In this document: piece after piece, positions 20,935-31,986 of the stretch
How positions within the stretch are numbered: position 1 is the first letter of the stretch
How the letters are laid out: the number at the start of each line of letters is the position of its first letter
DNA from: Bondarzewia mesenterica
Taxonomy: Eukaryota > Basidiomycota > Agaricomycetes > Russulales > Bondarzewiaceae
Assembly: GCA_004802705.1 (NCBI GenBank)
Contig: SGPL01000001.1
Location: forward strand, 1 to 64,000
DNA length: 64,000 nt
Direction: 5' to 3'
The notes under the pieces: generated by a model
The model's database searches: none
The model's input: only the letters and a program-made list of their open reading frames with translations
What the model was told of the DNA's origin: nothing
Made by a program: the position numbers and the translations under genes

Positions 20935-22310
20935 TCACCGCTTTCCCATCCCCGTCATCAATACTTCGTCCTGCCAAACCCTAACGGATCTCACGGCCTC
21001 CACATCGCCAAACACCAACTCCTTCCCCACACTGACCCTCCCCTCCTCACCCCCCTGTAAGCATCGCCACATAGGGCAGCCCATCCACCGGTCAACCATG
21101 ACCTCGTCCCCTTTACCATTTACCGCCAATCCTTCCACACCCGCCCCGAGCTTTTACATCGCCCTCGCCCCCGCGCCGAGCACCCTGACATCCCAAACAC
21201 GAACCTATTTGCATGTCCCACCGTCGCCGCCTCCCCACCGCCTCGCACTCGCAGTCATCTGGATCCGCCCAACAGACGCACGCGAACGCATATAAAGTAA
21301 TTTCCTCAGCATGGACGCAGCGTAGCATCTTTGCTCGCCGAGAACAACTGCTGTTGTTGCGCGTCCGAGGATGGAGACAGGGAGAAGAGAGGCGATTGCG
21401 CGCATATGGTCCGTCCGGAAGCGCTGCGGTTCAGCTCTATCGTATGAGATGTTGCAAACTGGGATGGCGATGGAGGCGATGGGATTGGTGTGAGGTGAAT
21501 AGAAAATTCCACGTCCGGAAATGCGAGGAGCGTCCCCATGCCGTGACCAGGGAGCGTGATGAGTGTTGTGAGGTTTGATTTGCGTAGCTCTCCGGTGACG
21601 TAGGTACCAGCTCGTGCGACATTGGGAGGGCGTAAGGTGCGGATGGAGAAGGCGGAGTAGGCGGGATAACGTGCAGTGAAACGGACCCATCTGTGTGACC
21701 TGTTGCTAGGACTCGCGATGAAGAGGGTAGCGAGAAGGGGGGCTGTGTGGTAAGACGACGAATGTGGGTGGGGCCGCGAAGGATCCCGTAGGCGAGTCGG
21801 GGTCTGGAGGATATAAAAAGGGCCGAGGATGGAGACTTACATGTCGAGAATCTGCATGAGCTGGGTCCGCATACGTCTCAGATAGAGCGACAATTTCTGT
21901 CTGTGAGATCCCTAACGCGCTGCAGCTCGCTATGTACTTTGTGCACAGCACAACGAAGACGACAGAGCCAGGACCACGACTCGAGTGCTTACATGAGCCG
22001 ACGCACATCGCTGACCCGTTCCAGCTGCACATCGTCCTCCCCTCGGAGGACGACACGCGTGCGATCCCACTCGTTGAGCACCACAGCAACACGGCCGTGC
22101 ACTGAGGCTTCGTCGAGCTTGTAGCACGAGACCAGATGCACTCGGAGGGCACAAGTCCCATGTTTATCTCCGAGAATACGGTGGGGAAATCGTGCTGAAC
22201 AGTTGTTTTAGCGAGGATGGATGGGCTAATCGTTTGGGTGGGCATTGTGGTTTCGCGAAGGTTGCTCGAGCCTGGCTGAACAATGTCTGCAATGCTGTGC
22301 AAAGAGGACG
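20935..22310 (-). pseudogene. Degraded WD40-repeat-like gene
   Basis: Minus-strand fragments resemble WD repeats: LFSASKDATLR, VRVWDVRVLGAG and VEAVRSVRVWQDEVLMTG. A plausible upstream part contains NEWDRTRVVLRGEDDVQLERVSDVRRL. The fragments lie in different frames, with an in-frame stop after the VRVWDV block, and no complete exon chain could be built. WD40 proteins are scaffolds, so no specific role can be given. Confidence 0.4.
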
Positions 22311-23055
22311 TCGAACGGTCACGGCACTTTAATAGATGGTGTAGGGGGAGACTCGGAATCAGATCGGAGCTGTCACGGACTACCGTATCTCGGCATTGCT
22401 GCAAGTGTTCGGAAGTTATTTTCAAATCCTGACAGCTTAGGGGATGAACGCAGCCCACAGTACACAAGTAGCATATTTCGGTGCAAATCTCTTTGCCCAG
22501 CGCGGAACTCCCATCTGTCACGACCATCGTCTTTCCAGAGAGGTCGGGAGCGTCTTTCGAGGTCCAACGAGGTTCGAGGTTCGGGTGGGTCCTGGGAAGA
22601 GCTGACTGACGGTGTTGATGTGCTTCGAGTTAGTGGAGGCCGACATGAGTAGGTGACTTGTTCAAGATAGATGAAGGTGAGATGAAGTCGGACTATGGCC
22701 AGTTGCATGTCTTCTTTTATTCCGTGGCGTAGAGGCGGGCATGATCGAAATCGGCAAACGAGTGATGAGATGAATTTATGAAATACGCAGGAGAATAGAA
22801 CCGTCGGTGACATGACGGCTATAAGCCAACCTCGCGTCGGTGGCTTGAATCGAAATCCAACGCGATCCTCCATGGACTTATTAGCCTCCGCCACCCTCCA
22901 GCTCCTTAAAGCCAACAAATTCCGGTTCGTCGGTCAAGGCATGATCGCCCTATGGAAGGTCTATTAAATGGAACTCGAGATGTGCAGTTGATTGCGTATC
23001 GTCGAGCCCAAGCTCGTACGTAGTTTCGAGGCCAAGGGTGCGCATCATCGTCTCT

Positions 23056-24338
23056 ACTGAACGCTATTGCCCCACCAAGTTGGAACGCAAAAGACCATTA
23101 TATAAGCGAGTCGCGTTCCGTGGACCGGGGCTCGACGGACTTTACCGTCTCGCACAATTCTGATGCAGGCAACGCGATCACGTGGCTGGCTGCTTTGGTC
23201 AACGGAGCGCGCGCGTCTTTTACCTTCATACCTATATCGCGCTGAACTCCTTGAGGACGATTATCGGGTAGGACACTCGAGGAAGCTTTCGACATACCAG
23301 AAATACGTCAAGCGGGCTTGTGAGAAGTTGCTGAAGGTACCGTGCAGTGGTCGCGAGTACAAAATGAGCATTACCGCATGGACATGCAACTGCAGCGCGC
23401 AAAAATTCAATACGCACCATCTATGTAAGCACCTTGTTCATGCTTGTGCACCTCCCCCCATGCATTTCTGGTACCAATTCATCCATCGTCGCGCCACTCC
23501 AATCTACCGCTATCCTGACTTGGGTGCAAATGACCCCAATTCTGGGCACCTGCACCCTGTTGATTCGGCCGAATTCGTGCAGGCCAACAGCTCTACCACG
23601 GATGGCCATGACCATGTGGCCGTAGGTAATGACATTTTCAATGGTGCTGGTAGCCAACACACTGTAGGCTTGCCTGCTACGGGCCGTGCGGCTGATATTT
23701 CGGGGACTCAAACACGTAGGGAGAAGTCGCCTGCCGATGAAACTTCGGACCTTGAAAGCGAAGAAGAGGAGGTGAGCCATGTTTTTCCATCGCGTTATGC
23801 TCATTTTATCCACCAGGATATATTCTGGGGATCTCAGAATGAAGTGAATAGACACACTCTCGAATTGCGTGCAAGGATGCTTGAGGAAGGCACGGTGATC
23901 AATTTGCTCCCAACTCTCGCATCGGAATCTGCTTTGAATGCACAGCTTCAGCACCCGAAACACCAGCGGAGACGTTATCTCCTTGTTCAAGACGTTAATC
24001 AGGCCTCCGTTGTGTCGGATGGTGGAGCGCCAGGCTCTTTCATCGGAGTGATAGCGTCTCGACAGCCTCCGAAAATTCATATCATTTGTGCTATTTCATG
24101 AACAACCTTCTCTCCTCTTTTGCAGGCATTTTCTTACTTATTGCTATGTTGTTTTCATGTATTCACGTGGCATAGATAATTCCAGATATACATACTAAAT
24201 AATCTGTCTCTCACTCTGCTGCTCCCTGCATCACAATTGTGCGAGACGGTAAAGTCCGTCGAGCGCAGGTCCACGGAACGCGACTCGCTTATATAATGGT
24301 CTTTTGCGTTCCAACTTGGTGGGGCAATAGCGTTCAGT
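23056..24338. mobile_element. MULE-derived element with about 104-bp terminal inverted repeats
   Basis: The termini (23056-23159 and 24235-24338) are inverted repeats, beginning ACTGAACGCTATTGCCCC, that differ at only two positions over about 104 bases. Comparison with the empty partner site at 29213-29221 (ATCGTCTTT) shows that a 9-bp target was duplicated: ATCGTCTCT on the left (23047-23055) and a decayed CTCGTGTGT on the right (24339-24347). Long inverted repeats, a 9-bp duplication and a SWIM zinc finger inside together indicate a Mutator-like element. The catalytic DDE part is absent, so the element is non-autonomous. Confidence 0.9.
23163..24101 (+). CDS. SWIM zinc-finger protein, C-terminal remnant of a MULE transposase
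   Basis: This single-exon frame of 312 aa starts directly after the left terminal repeat. Residues 73-94 contain the SWIM pattern C-x-C-x(10)-C-x-H: Cys75, Cys77, Cys88 and His90 in WTCNCSAQKFNTHHLCKHL. In MULE transposases the SWIM finger follows the catalytic domain, which is missing here. Downstream is an acidic, low-complexity region (about residues 190-205) and a region of unknown function. The frame is open throughout, so it could be expressed, but a transposase remnant is the simplest reading. The first Met may not be a natural start. Confidence 0.72.
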   Translation: MQATRSRGWLLWSTERARLLPSYLYRAELLEDDYRVGHSRKLSTYQKYVKRACEKLLKVPCSGREYKMSITAWTCNCSAQKFNTHHLCKHLVHACAPPPMHFWYQFIHRRATPIYRYPDLGANDPNSGHLHPVDSAEFVQANSSTTDGHDHVAVGNDIFNGAGSQHTVGLPATGRAADISGTQTRREKSPADETSDLESEEEEVSHVFPSRYAHFIHQDIFWGSQNEVNRHTLELRARMLEEGTVINLLPTLASESALNAQLQHPKHQRRRYLLVQDVNQASVVSDGGAPGSFIGVIASRQPPKIHIICAIS

Positions 24339-24990
24339 CTCGTGTGTCCACAACCAGACAGCCTTCCGGCGAGCTCTTTCGGCCCACACACCTTCGCCCT
24401 CCCGCACCGTCGTCGACCGTCCCTGTCTTGCCTTCAAACTTCCGATACCTCTCCTCCGACTCCATCTCGATCTCGCCCGCAAGCTCCAGCGTCTCCCAAA
24501 GACCCCTCGACCCTCAACTGAGTGCGGCGACTTCGCTAAGATAGCATCCAGATCGGCAGTGTTCACCACACATGGGCAGCGTGGGCGACACCATTACGGC
24601 GCCAGACTTCTTGCCGCAGCCGCAGCCACTTCCATGATACCCTCGGCGCCCATCACCGTGCCAAGGCGACCCTTCTATCATCGTCGGTCCTTGGGTATCG
24701 CGTTGATCAACACGTGCGCTCTCTCTTTCATTCATCACTGTCTATGATTCCGTACTTACGCATGCATGCGTTCGGTAGTCTGTGTCGCTACAATCCCTGG
24801 ACAGACACTGTCCAAGGTGGATGTACGTCTCAACCTATATTGCCAACAGCTCGTCAACTTTTTTCATTGGTTTTTTCTTGCAGAACTGATGCTCCATGTG
24901 GCGCACTTTCTCGCCGAGAGAACTTTGCGTTCTCGGCAACTTCGTATCAGCGCTCGAGGGTGGGGGCCTGGGCAAGTACCCTTCCCACAG

Positions 24991-25398
24991 TGGTGTCCCT
25001 TCAACTACCTCCACTATCGGACGTCTCGTGGCTTCGGCAATGCCGTGTCGTTCACCTTCAAGGCAGGCTTCCGTCGCCGGCTCGCCTTTCCGCTCACAGT
25101 GTAAAGAAGTTCGCTAATGTAACCACTGAGATGAGCTCGCCAAGGCCGTCTCAGCCCAACGCGAGCACTAATTGTCGGAAACAAAAGTGAGGGGAGGGAG
25201 CATGTAGTAGAGTACTTGCTCTTCATGGTCGCAGCGACTTCAAAAGGTAGCATCTTGGTGTTCGCGAGCCCCTTCGCAACGTACTGAAATTGCACTTAAA
25301 CTTATAGAAAATTGATCAACGATTGCAAATTTGAGAAACATAACGCTCGTGCATTATAGTAATGCGACTACACTCTGTCACCTGCAGCCAATCAAGCA
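24991..25398. other. Intergenic, right flank of duplication A
   Basis: Sequence after the duplication end has no counterpart at the partner locus. No gene recognised. Confidence 0.35.
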
Positions 25399-25783
25399 CT
25401 ATCCACGAGCAGGGGGATCAATCAATGGTCCCGCCTGGTTGCCGCGACCAGTGTAAACATGGAGGTAATCCGTCTGTACGCCATTGATCTGGACTTTCAC
25501 CTTTCTGCCGTCCGCCGTCCGCATCTTGACCGTAATGTGTTCCTCTTCGTCGTATGATTTGGTCCTGTGCGCTGATGCTCTGCAGATTTATTAATGTGAG
25601 CAGCTGTTGCAGGTCAATGTACGAGAAGACGACAAACCGAATCGAAACTTCCGAGCCGCCAGTCGTTGCGGCGTACTGCTTCACAATATTCTCATGCCAA
25701 GTGATGGCATTTTCGGGGTAAAAGACACCTTCGTAAGCTATGGCTTCTTCCTTCGCATGAGCTGCCCAATCAACCGTTGCCAT
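25399..25783 (-). CDS. Small two-exon protein of unknown function (108 aa)
   Basis: Exons 25783-25638 and 25579-25399 on the minus strand, joined through a 58-nt intron (donor GTTTGT, acceptor CTGCAG), give 327 nt in phase. The product starts MATVDWAAHAKEEAIAYEG and ends with GNQAGPLIDPPARG. The second half (EEEHITVKMRTADGRKVKV) looks like alternating beta strands. No signal peptide or membrane segment. A probable leader intron ends in GATGCAG a few bases before the ATG. I do not recognise the family. It lies between the two direct repeats A and B. Confidence 0.7.
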
Positions 25784-27270
25784 TTCAGAACCTGCATCGG
25801 ATGGGCCTTTCGTATGGGCAAAAGCAATAATAAAGTGAGAAAGTGTATAAAAGGAGCTTACGTTTTCAATGTTGTGTTACTGGTTATCGATTGGCAGGGA
25901 TGATTGCTCGAGGAGAAGTAGGGAGAGTCGATGGGGACTTCATTTGAGACTAAGCGGAGGGTTTTATAATATTTTGTTCCCTTAGCTAAACAAGCACTGT
26001 GCGACTGTGAGGCTGTATTTTTTGCGTGTGTCAAGATCAGGAAACAATATGAACAAGAAGCGAAGTGAAGCGCCATGTGTGCGCTCGTCTCAAAGGGCGC
26101 CTGGAGAGCCCGATTTCGAATTCGGACTCATAGAAACTGATTTTTCAAGATCCGTGAACTGATTGAAAGCTCTTGATATAACTCATCTATGGCTCAGTGA
26201 ATCGCGACTGAACTAGCTGATCTGACTTGAGGAACTGCTATTGCACGAGGAACTTGGAAGTGGTATGTTGCCAGAGAGGCCCTAGGCTGGATCCCATACT
26301 CGGAGTTTGAATCAAAAGACCAGGAACCCGGTTCATTAGAACATGAACACAATGGATGGCTTTCCGTAGTACGTACCGTACAGTATAGACATATTTTTCT
26401 GATATGATATTCTATGGGATACTCCTCCTTTATTTTAAAGGCTGATAATTGTCCAATATAATGCGAACATTGCCATGCCTTCTCCCGTAGCGCCTCCAAC
26501 TATGCACGTCACACCGCTCTGGACTCTAGTCGTTTGGCAAGGCCTGTAAAGATACTTCTGAATTATCGGCAATGTGTTCGCAGTGGACAATAGACCTTTT
26601 GCGGAGACAAACGAATTTCCTGTTCATATACTTAGTATCATCTTGGCATCAGTCTCCCACAGATAGGTCGTAGATACGTTTGAAGCCTTCGGAATCATAT
26701 CTATTCAGCTTGTTCTACCGTCCTTGTTTCAGTGCAGAGTCCAGACCGACCCACTCTGTGAACTAAGTATGGACCTCATGATTTGGCCATCCCGTGAGCT
26801 TGCATTCCAGTTCTGTATAATGATGACAGTTCTCCTGAGCAGGGTCATCAATTTCAGGGTCATCAATTTCCATTGGCGCGCTCTCGAATAACCTCTGGTC
26901 TTATCAACGGCCGAAGTTCCTTGGGTTCTGTCCTTGTGCTACTTCTCAGGTGGGAACCATAAGACGATGACAATAGGCAAACAAGAACAAGAGAGAAAAA
27001 CGTAACGAGCACAATGCCTGGCGATCCGAATCTGTGACAACAGTGCAGGACTGTTTCTTGTACCCTTCAGATATAGCATGTACAAGCGGATCAGAACCAT
27101 TAAAACACAGTATGCAATTTAGTACCTCCCAGATTCGGACACACATCTGAGGATACGCTGTTCTCCTCAAGCACTGCCGGCTGGGGACCACTGTGAGAGT
27201 TGTGAGAGGTTGTGAGTCCTTGCAAAACCGTGACCGAAGACGCGACGCATTTCGGTAAATGCCGAACATG
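25784..27270. other. Intergenic, nothing recognised
   Basis: About 1.5 kb with only short frames. It contains the upstream regions of the 108-aa gene and of the kinase. No repeat of the other families in this window was noticed. Confidence 0.35.
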
Positions 27271-27278
27271 TATATAAG
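27271..27278 (+). promoter_or_regulatory. TATA box of the SRPK-like kinase gene
   Basis: GTATATAAGCG lies about 36-43 bases upstream of the ATG at 27314, implying a very short leader. Confidence 0.6.
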
Positions 27279-27313
27279 CGCAAGTCCTCACTAGATTTGC
27301 GAGTCAAAACCTC

Positions 27314-28818
27314 ATGTCGTCGAGTATTGGAGAATTGCTCAAACGCACTGCCGCGGATAGCTTTGGTTTCTTCCCTGCATATCCAGGGCTCCTCCTGAAG
27401 CGGGATCGATACAAAGTCATCAGATTGCTTGGTCTCGGGCAGTTCTCCTCCACCGTATTAGTCGCAGACCTTCAGTATGTCCCGCAAACGACTCTGTCTT
27501 GCATCTCTCACTCAGCACATGGATGTCATAATAGATCCAGACCCACACGCTACCTTGCTGTGAAAATTTTGACAGCATATGGGACTTCTCTCAATCACGC
27601 CGGACATCTCAACGAGCTTGGAATATTGGAAGCTGTCAGCCGTGTCGATAGGAACGACAGCCTTCCGTTCTTGATCGACCACTTCGAGGAGCTTGGGCCC
27701 CATGGCCGACATCTGTGCTTCGTCGTTCCCCCGTTGACCACCGACCTCGGCAGCTTCAGACGGTCTGCCCCGAAGAAGCGGCTCCCGCTACATACTGTCA
27801 AAATAACTCTGCTTTGTGTTCTGATTGCTGTTGAAAAGTTACACCGCATTAATATCATACACACAGGTTCGGCAGTTTTTTTCCTCGGTTCTCGCGCTCC
27901 TCACCGCCTGTCTCACCCGCTCTAGACATCAAGCCTGATAATATCATGTTCGACGTCGGCGAGGACAAGGATTCCACCGAAAGAGAGCTTGCAGCCGACC
28001 CACCGAAGGTCGACGGGCAGGTGGAACTGAATGGAACCACGTACCCAGTCATGCTTCCGCAGCCGCTGGCTCATGACTACAAATGGAATGATACTCCCAT
28101 GTTCGTCGACCGATACGACCTCGTTTTGAACGATCTTGGACAAGGTGTGCGTTTGTCAACCTCTAAGCATCATGTGCCACTAACGGTTGAGACAGCGCGA
28201 CTGGCTAGCGACCCGCAGACGTACGATTTGGGCACAGCGTTTGCCTTACGGGCGCCGGAAGTTATTCTCCGTGCTGGCTACGGGACCAAAATTGATATAT
28301 GGGCGATCGGTTGTCTGGTCTGTCTTTCTCAGCCGCGAGGTAGAATCTGACCTAAACGTCACCTGATTCATATCTAGACTTTCGAATTGTTGACCGGCCT
28401 CTGGGCGTTCCATCCTGAAAGTGGTGCCGATTTCGAACTTGAAGATGACCATCTAGCGCGGATGCTCGAGTTGACAGGCGAAAGATTTTCCCAGGCCATG
28501 CTTGCAAGAGCAGAATTGAGCCAAAAGTACTTTGACGGTGATGGTGAGCATTTTTCGTGTGTCGCGTCTTCTGAAATTCTCATTCTCCTGGTAGGCAACT
28601 TGTTGCGCATCAAGCAGCTTGTCCCTGTGGGCATCGAGGCGACTCTGAAAGATGTCAGCAGTCTCGCCGATTACGACATACCTCCCGCCGCAGAGTTCAT
28701 TCGAGCATGCTTGTGTCTCGACCCTGATGACAGACCGAGTGCCGAACAACTTTTGCGTCATCAATGGATGAAAGGAGCGGAAGTTTGCCTAGACTATCGA
28801 CCTCCGACTGCAGTGTAA
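27314..28818 (+). CDS. SRPK-like serine/threonine protein kinase
   Basis: Exons 27314-27474, 27535-27866, 27926-28144, 28196-28317, 28378-28543 and 28595-28818 give 1224 nt (407 aa) in phase. The glycine loop reads LLGLGQFSSTV, the ATP-anchoring lysine sits in LAVKIL, the catalytic loop is HTDIKPDN and the metal-binding motif is DLG. HTD instead of HRD and DLG instead of DFG are typical of SR-protein kinases. APE is present in RAPEVIL, and the C-lobe ends PSAEQLLRHQWM. The family phosphorylates Arg/Ser-rich proteins. Agaricomycetes carry many short SRPK-like paralogues, and this is probably one of those; at 407 aa it lacks the long spacer of classical SRPKs. It lies between direct repeats A and B. 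Confidence 0.88.
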
Positions 28819-28970
28819 CTATGTGCAGACAATGCCCGCCGCGAAATTGCTGCATCATCGTCTCCTCCTACGGATGAGCTACCTTTTTGCTGTATTTTAC
28901 CTACCATGCATTCTACGCAGTTTTTGTGAAAAATGGCGATACATTAATCGCAGCCTTTTACGTGAGCAGC

Positions 28971-29840
28971 GGCTTGAATCGAAATTCATCAGAATTCATC
29001 GCGTCCTCCATGTACTTATCAGCCACTTTCGCCACCTCTAGACCTCCAGCTCCTTAAAGCCAACAAATTCTGGGGCTTCGTCGCTCAAGGCATGATCGCC
29101 CTATGGAAGGTCTATTAAATTGAACTCCGACGAGATGTGCAGTTGATTGCGTGGGGACGTACAATCGAGCCCAGGGTCGTATTACATGGTGTCGAGGCCA
29201 AGGGTGCGCATCATCGTCTTTCCACAACCAGACAGCCTTCCAACCTCTTTCGGCCCACACACCCTCGTCCTCCCACACCGTCGTCGACCGTCCATGTCTT
29301 GCCTTCCACCTTCCGATACATCTCCTCCCACTCGATCTCGATCTCGCCCGCAAGCTCCAGCGTCTCCCAAAGACCCCTCGACCCTCAGTGCGGCGACTTC
29401 GCTAAGATAGCATCCAGATCGGCAGTGTTCACCGAGCATGGGCAGCGTGGGGCCGTGGGCGACACCATCATGGCCCCACGCGTCCCTGCCGCAGCCGCAG
29501 CCACTTCCATGGTACCCTCGGCGCGCGTCGCCGTGCCAAGGCAACCCTTCCCTCCTCATCGTCGGTCCTTGGGTATCGCATTGATCAACATGTGCGTTCT
29601 CCCTTTCATTACTGCGCTCAATTCCGTACCTACGCATGCATGCGTTCGGCAGTCTGTCTTACCACAATCCCTAGACAGACACTGTCCAGGGTGGATGCAC
29701 ATCATTCAACCTATATTGCCAACAGGTCGTCAACTTTTTCATTGGTTTTTTTTTTGCGGAACTGGTATTCTATCTTGCGCATTTTCTCCCCGAGAGAACT
29801 TTTGCATTCTCAGCACCTTCGGGCAAGCACCCTTCCCACA
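28971..29840. repeat. Direct segmental duplication B (partner of A), uninterrupted copy
   Basis: Uninterrupted counterpart of 22848-24990. It preserves the MULE empty site at 29213-29221, within GCGCATC-ATCGTCTTT-CCACAACC. A 240-aa plus-strand frame here is rich in Ser, Pro and Arg and is not kept open in copy A, so it is not called as a gene. Confidence 0.87.
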
Positions 29841-31840
29841 GTCCAATCAGGGGGCATGACGGAAAAGTGGATGAACCTACTGCTTCCTGGTGCGCTTCCA
29901 CCACGAGGTGGCACAATCGAGGATGAGTGTCTTGCTGACGGCCCCCAACCATGAGCTCACGTCTGATATGCTCGCCTTCACGTTGCAGACGATCGTAAGC
30001 CTGAAACTGAGCCACCCGTCTAAGACTAACAGCATCAATTTTCCATTCCATCGTCCCTCCCTCCCCCTTCCGCGGTCTAATTCAAAGCCTGCATTATTCA
30101 AACCTGTCGTTGTCAGAAGATATCAAAGCGGAAGCTGGGCTTTGAGAACAGCAGATCGTTCGGTCAGCGGTCGAGTGCACCCAGCTCGAATGCAAGTGCA
30201 ACGCGCAGTCGTTATGGCCACTCACCGTTATCCCACGGCCAAAAGTCACAATGCTAGCATTGAGTGGTGGGTCACCGGCGTTGATCGTCGTGGGGCGTCG
30301 CCCACCAGCTCGTGGAATAGCTGACCTCTCACGTTGAATGCGAGATCGATAACTTCCAGTTTTTGGCTAGCTCGATGTCTAGCATCAGCACGTCGGTGTA
30401 TGCATTCTCGCGGTACGGCAAGCCGAGTACCCGCAGGTATTGTCTACGTGCAGCAACTCGTGAACGGACGGAGCAAGTAGCCCAGACGTGGGAAGACATT
30501 TCAACGCGGCGCGACGCCGCCCCCAACGTCAAGAGTGAGTCATTTCTCCCCCGTTCTACTCACGCTCTGTCGACTGACGTGGGCTTCCGCCAGTCACGTC
30601 AGGTGTGTGGTGGGAGCTGGCTGAACTTCAGTGGCAAGTGCATCCCAACCCAGCTTGGGACACTTTTGGCGAGCCACCAGTTCGCAAGCAGCGCGTGTGT
30701 TAGCCAAAGAGTTAGAAATTCGACATCCGTAAAGAGTGACCGGATATGTCGCCGCGGTAGAGACCGATCGAGTACAGTAATGTACCTGGGCTGTTTGGCC
30801 CACGACGGTCCTCGCGTGGATATTCGAACACCAGTCTCGCGGAAAGTGTTATAATTCATTGAATCGTTTCATTATTCATTATTTTTCATCTACATTACTA
30901 TCGCTTGAGAGTAAGTGCGTCGAGAGTCGTGCGGCGATCTATCTCCTTCACAACGATTGGGAGTAAGTTTTGTGTGGTGTCAGTCAGGACAATTTGAGGT
31001 TGGAGCAGTTGTCGGCGAGAGTACTTATGCATTATGTGCGATGCTTGTCCATTCTTCTCTTTTATCACCTCTTAACTTGATTCAGTCACTGTGACCGTGA
31101 TCCGGAGCATCTACGCATCATGATTGTACATGAATACATTTTGATTTCTCTGATTGCTCACCACGAGCATAGCTTGCACCAGTTTCAGTTCCATGGCGAA
31201 CGAAATTATTATACTTATCAAATCAATATCAAACGTCCGCTTATCCCGATGCCACATGGAGATCCATTGTCAAGGACACTGTTGGTATAAACAGGTGCAT
31301 CGCGTTGTTCTGGATCGTCACTAGCTCATTGCCCACGCCGACATTTTATGACTATACACCTCTATACACAGTGCAAGAGTCCTCCGTTTGGTGAGTCAAA
31401 TCTATCCACGCGCCGCCTACGTGCTCAACAAAGGTTGGGCTATATCATTTAGCACCATTTTGACTTGCGTCATATAACGGGGCTGGCTGTGATGTTCCCA
31501 AAACATCTGCTGTGGATCGGAATAGCAGGATCATTGTTCGAGGAATCAAGTAACCATTCGACCTGTGCAAATCTTCGCCTTCGAACGCTCTCGATCCGGA
31601 ACCCCGACTCAGTAGTTGTTTCCAACATAACCGAGTTTTGCAGTGATGTCCTTTGACTGCGAGGCCATCTATCCTGATCATCGATTCGTGTATCCGTATA
31701 CTCATCAGTCTTTCGGTTAGTGAGTATGATGGTTTCTCTCGGTGATCATATGCATCTTCTGGTTAGGCTGCATGCTCGCGTTGCATACACACAGCCCAAT
31801 GATATGTTCTGGTGTTCTCGGAGCTCGGTTGCGCGAGTGG
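29841..31840. other. Intergenic, possible unidentified relics
   Basis: About 2 kb without a gene I can define. A minus-strand stretch at about 30330-30450 encodes VLGLPYRENAYTDVLMLDIE, ending in a stop near 30330, which looks protein-like but has no recognisable family or connected exons. From 31.0 to 31.8 kb I see nothing. Confidence 0.35.
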
Positions 31841-31986
31841 GCGCCATAAAAGCGTGGCGAAGACTCCCAAACTCTGCATTCCATCCCATTTCTTCATTGT
31901 CTTTCTTCTAGAGCCTGGTGCTCTCACTTGTTCCGTTTCCTTCCAATTTACATTACTTTTATCCCTTTCGAACTCACTGCTTCATA

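Larger units (their letters stand above)
22848..24990. repeat. Direct segmental duplication A (partner 28971-29840), interrupted by a MULE
   Basis: The outer parts (22848-23055 and 24348-24990) together match 28971-29840 with substitutions and short indels. Matching anchors are GGCTTGAATCGAAAT at the left and CCTTCCCACAGT at the right. The middle is a 1283-bp transposon absent from the partner. One minus-strand frame (with segments such as EMYRKVEGKTWTVDDG in the partner) looks protein-like but is broken in both copies, so no gene is called. Confidence 0.87.

Noticed and set aside
22848..24990. Treating all of duplication A as one large transposon
   Set aside because: Comparison with copy B shows only the inner 1283 bp is inserted. 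The outer parts are duplicated host sequence without terminal repeats.
29137..29859. Plus-strand frame of 240 codons in duplication B
   Set aside because: Low-complexity Ser/Pro/Arg composition, and the frame is not preserved in duplicate A.
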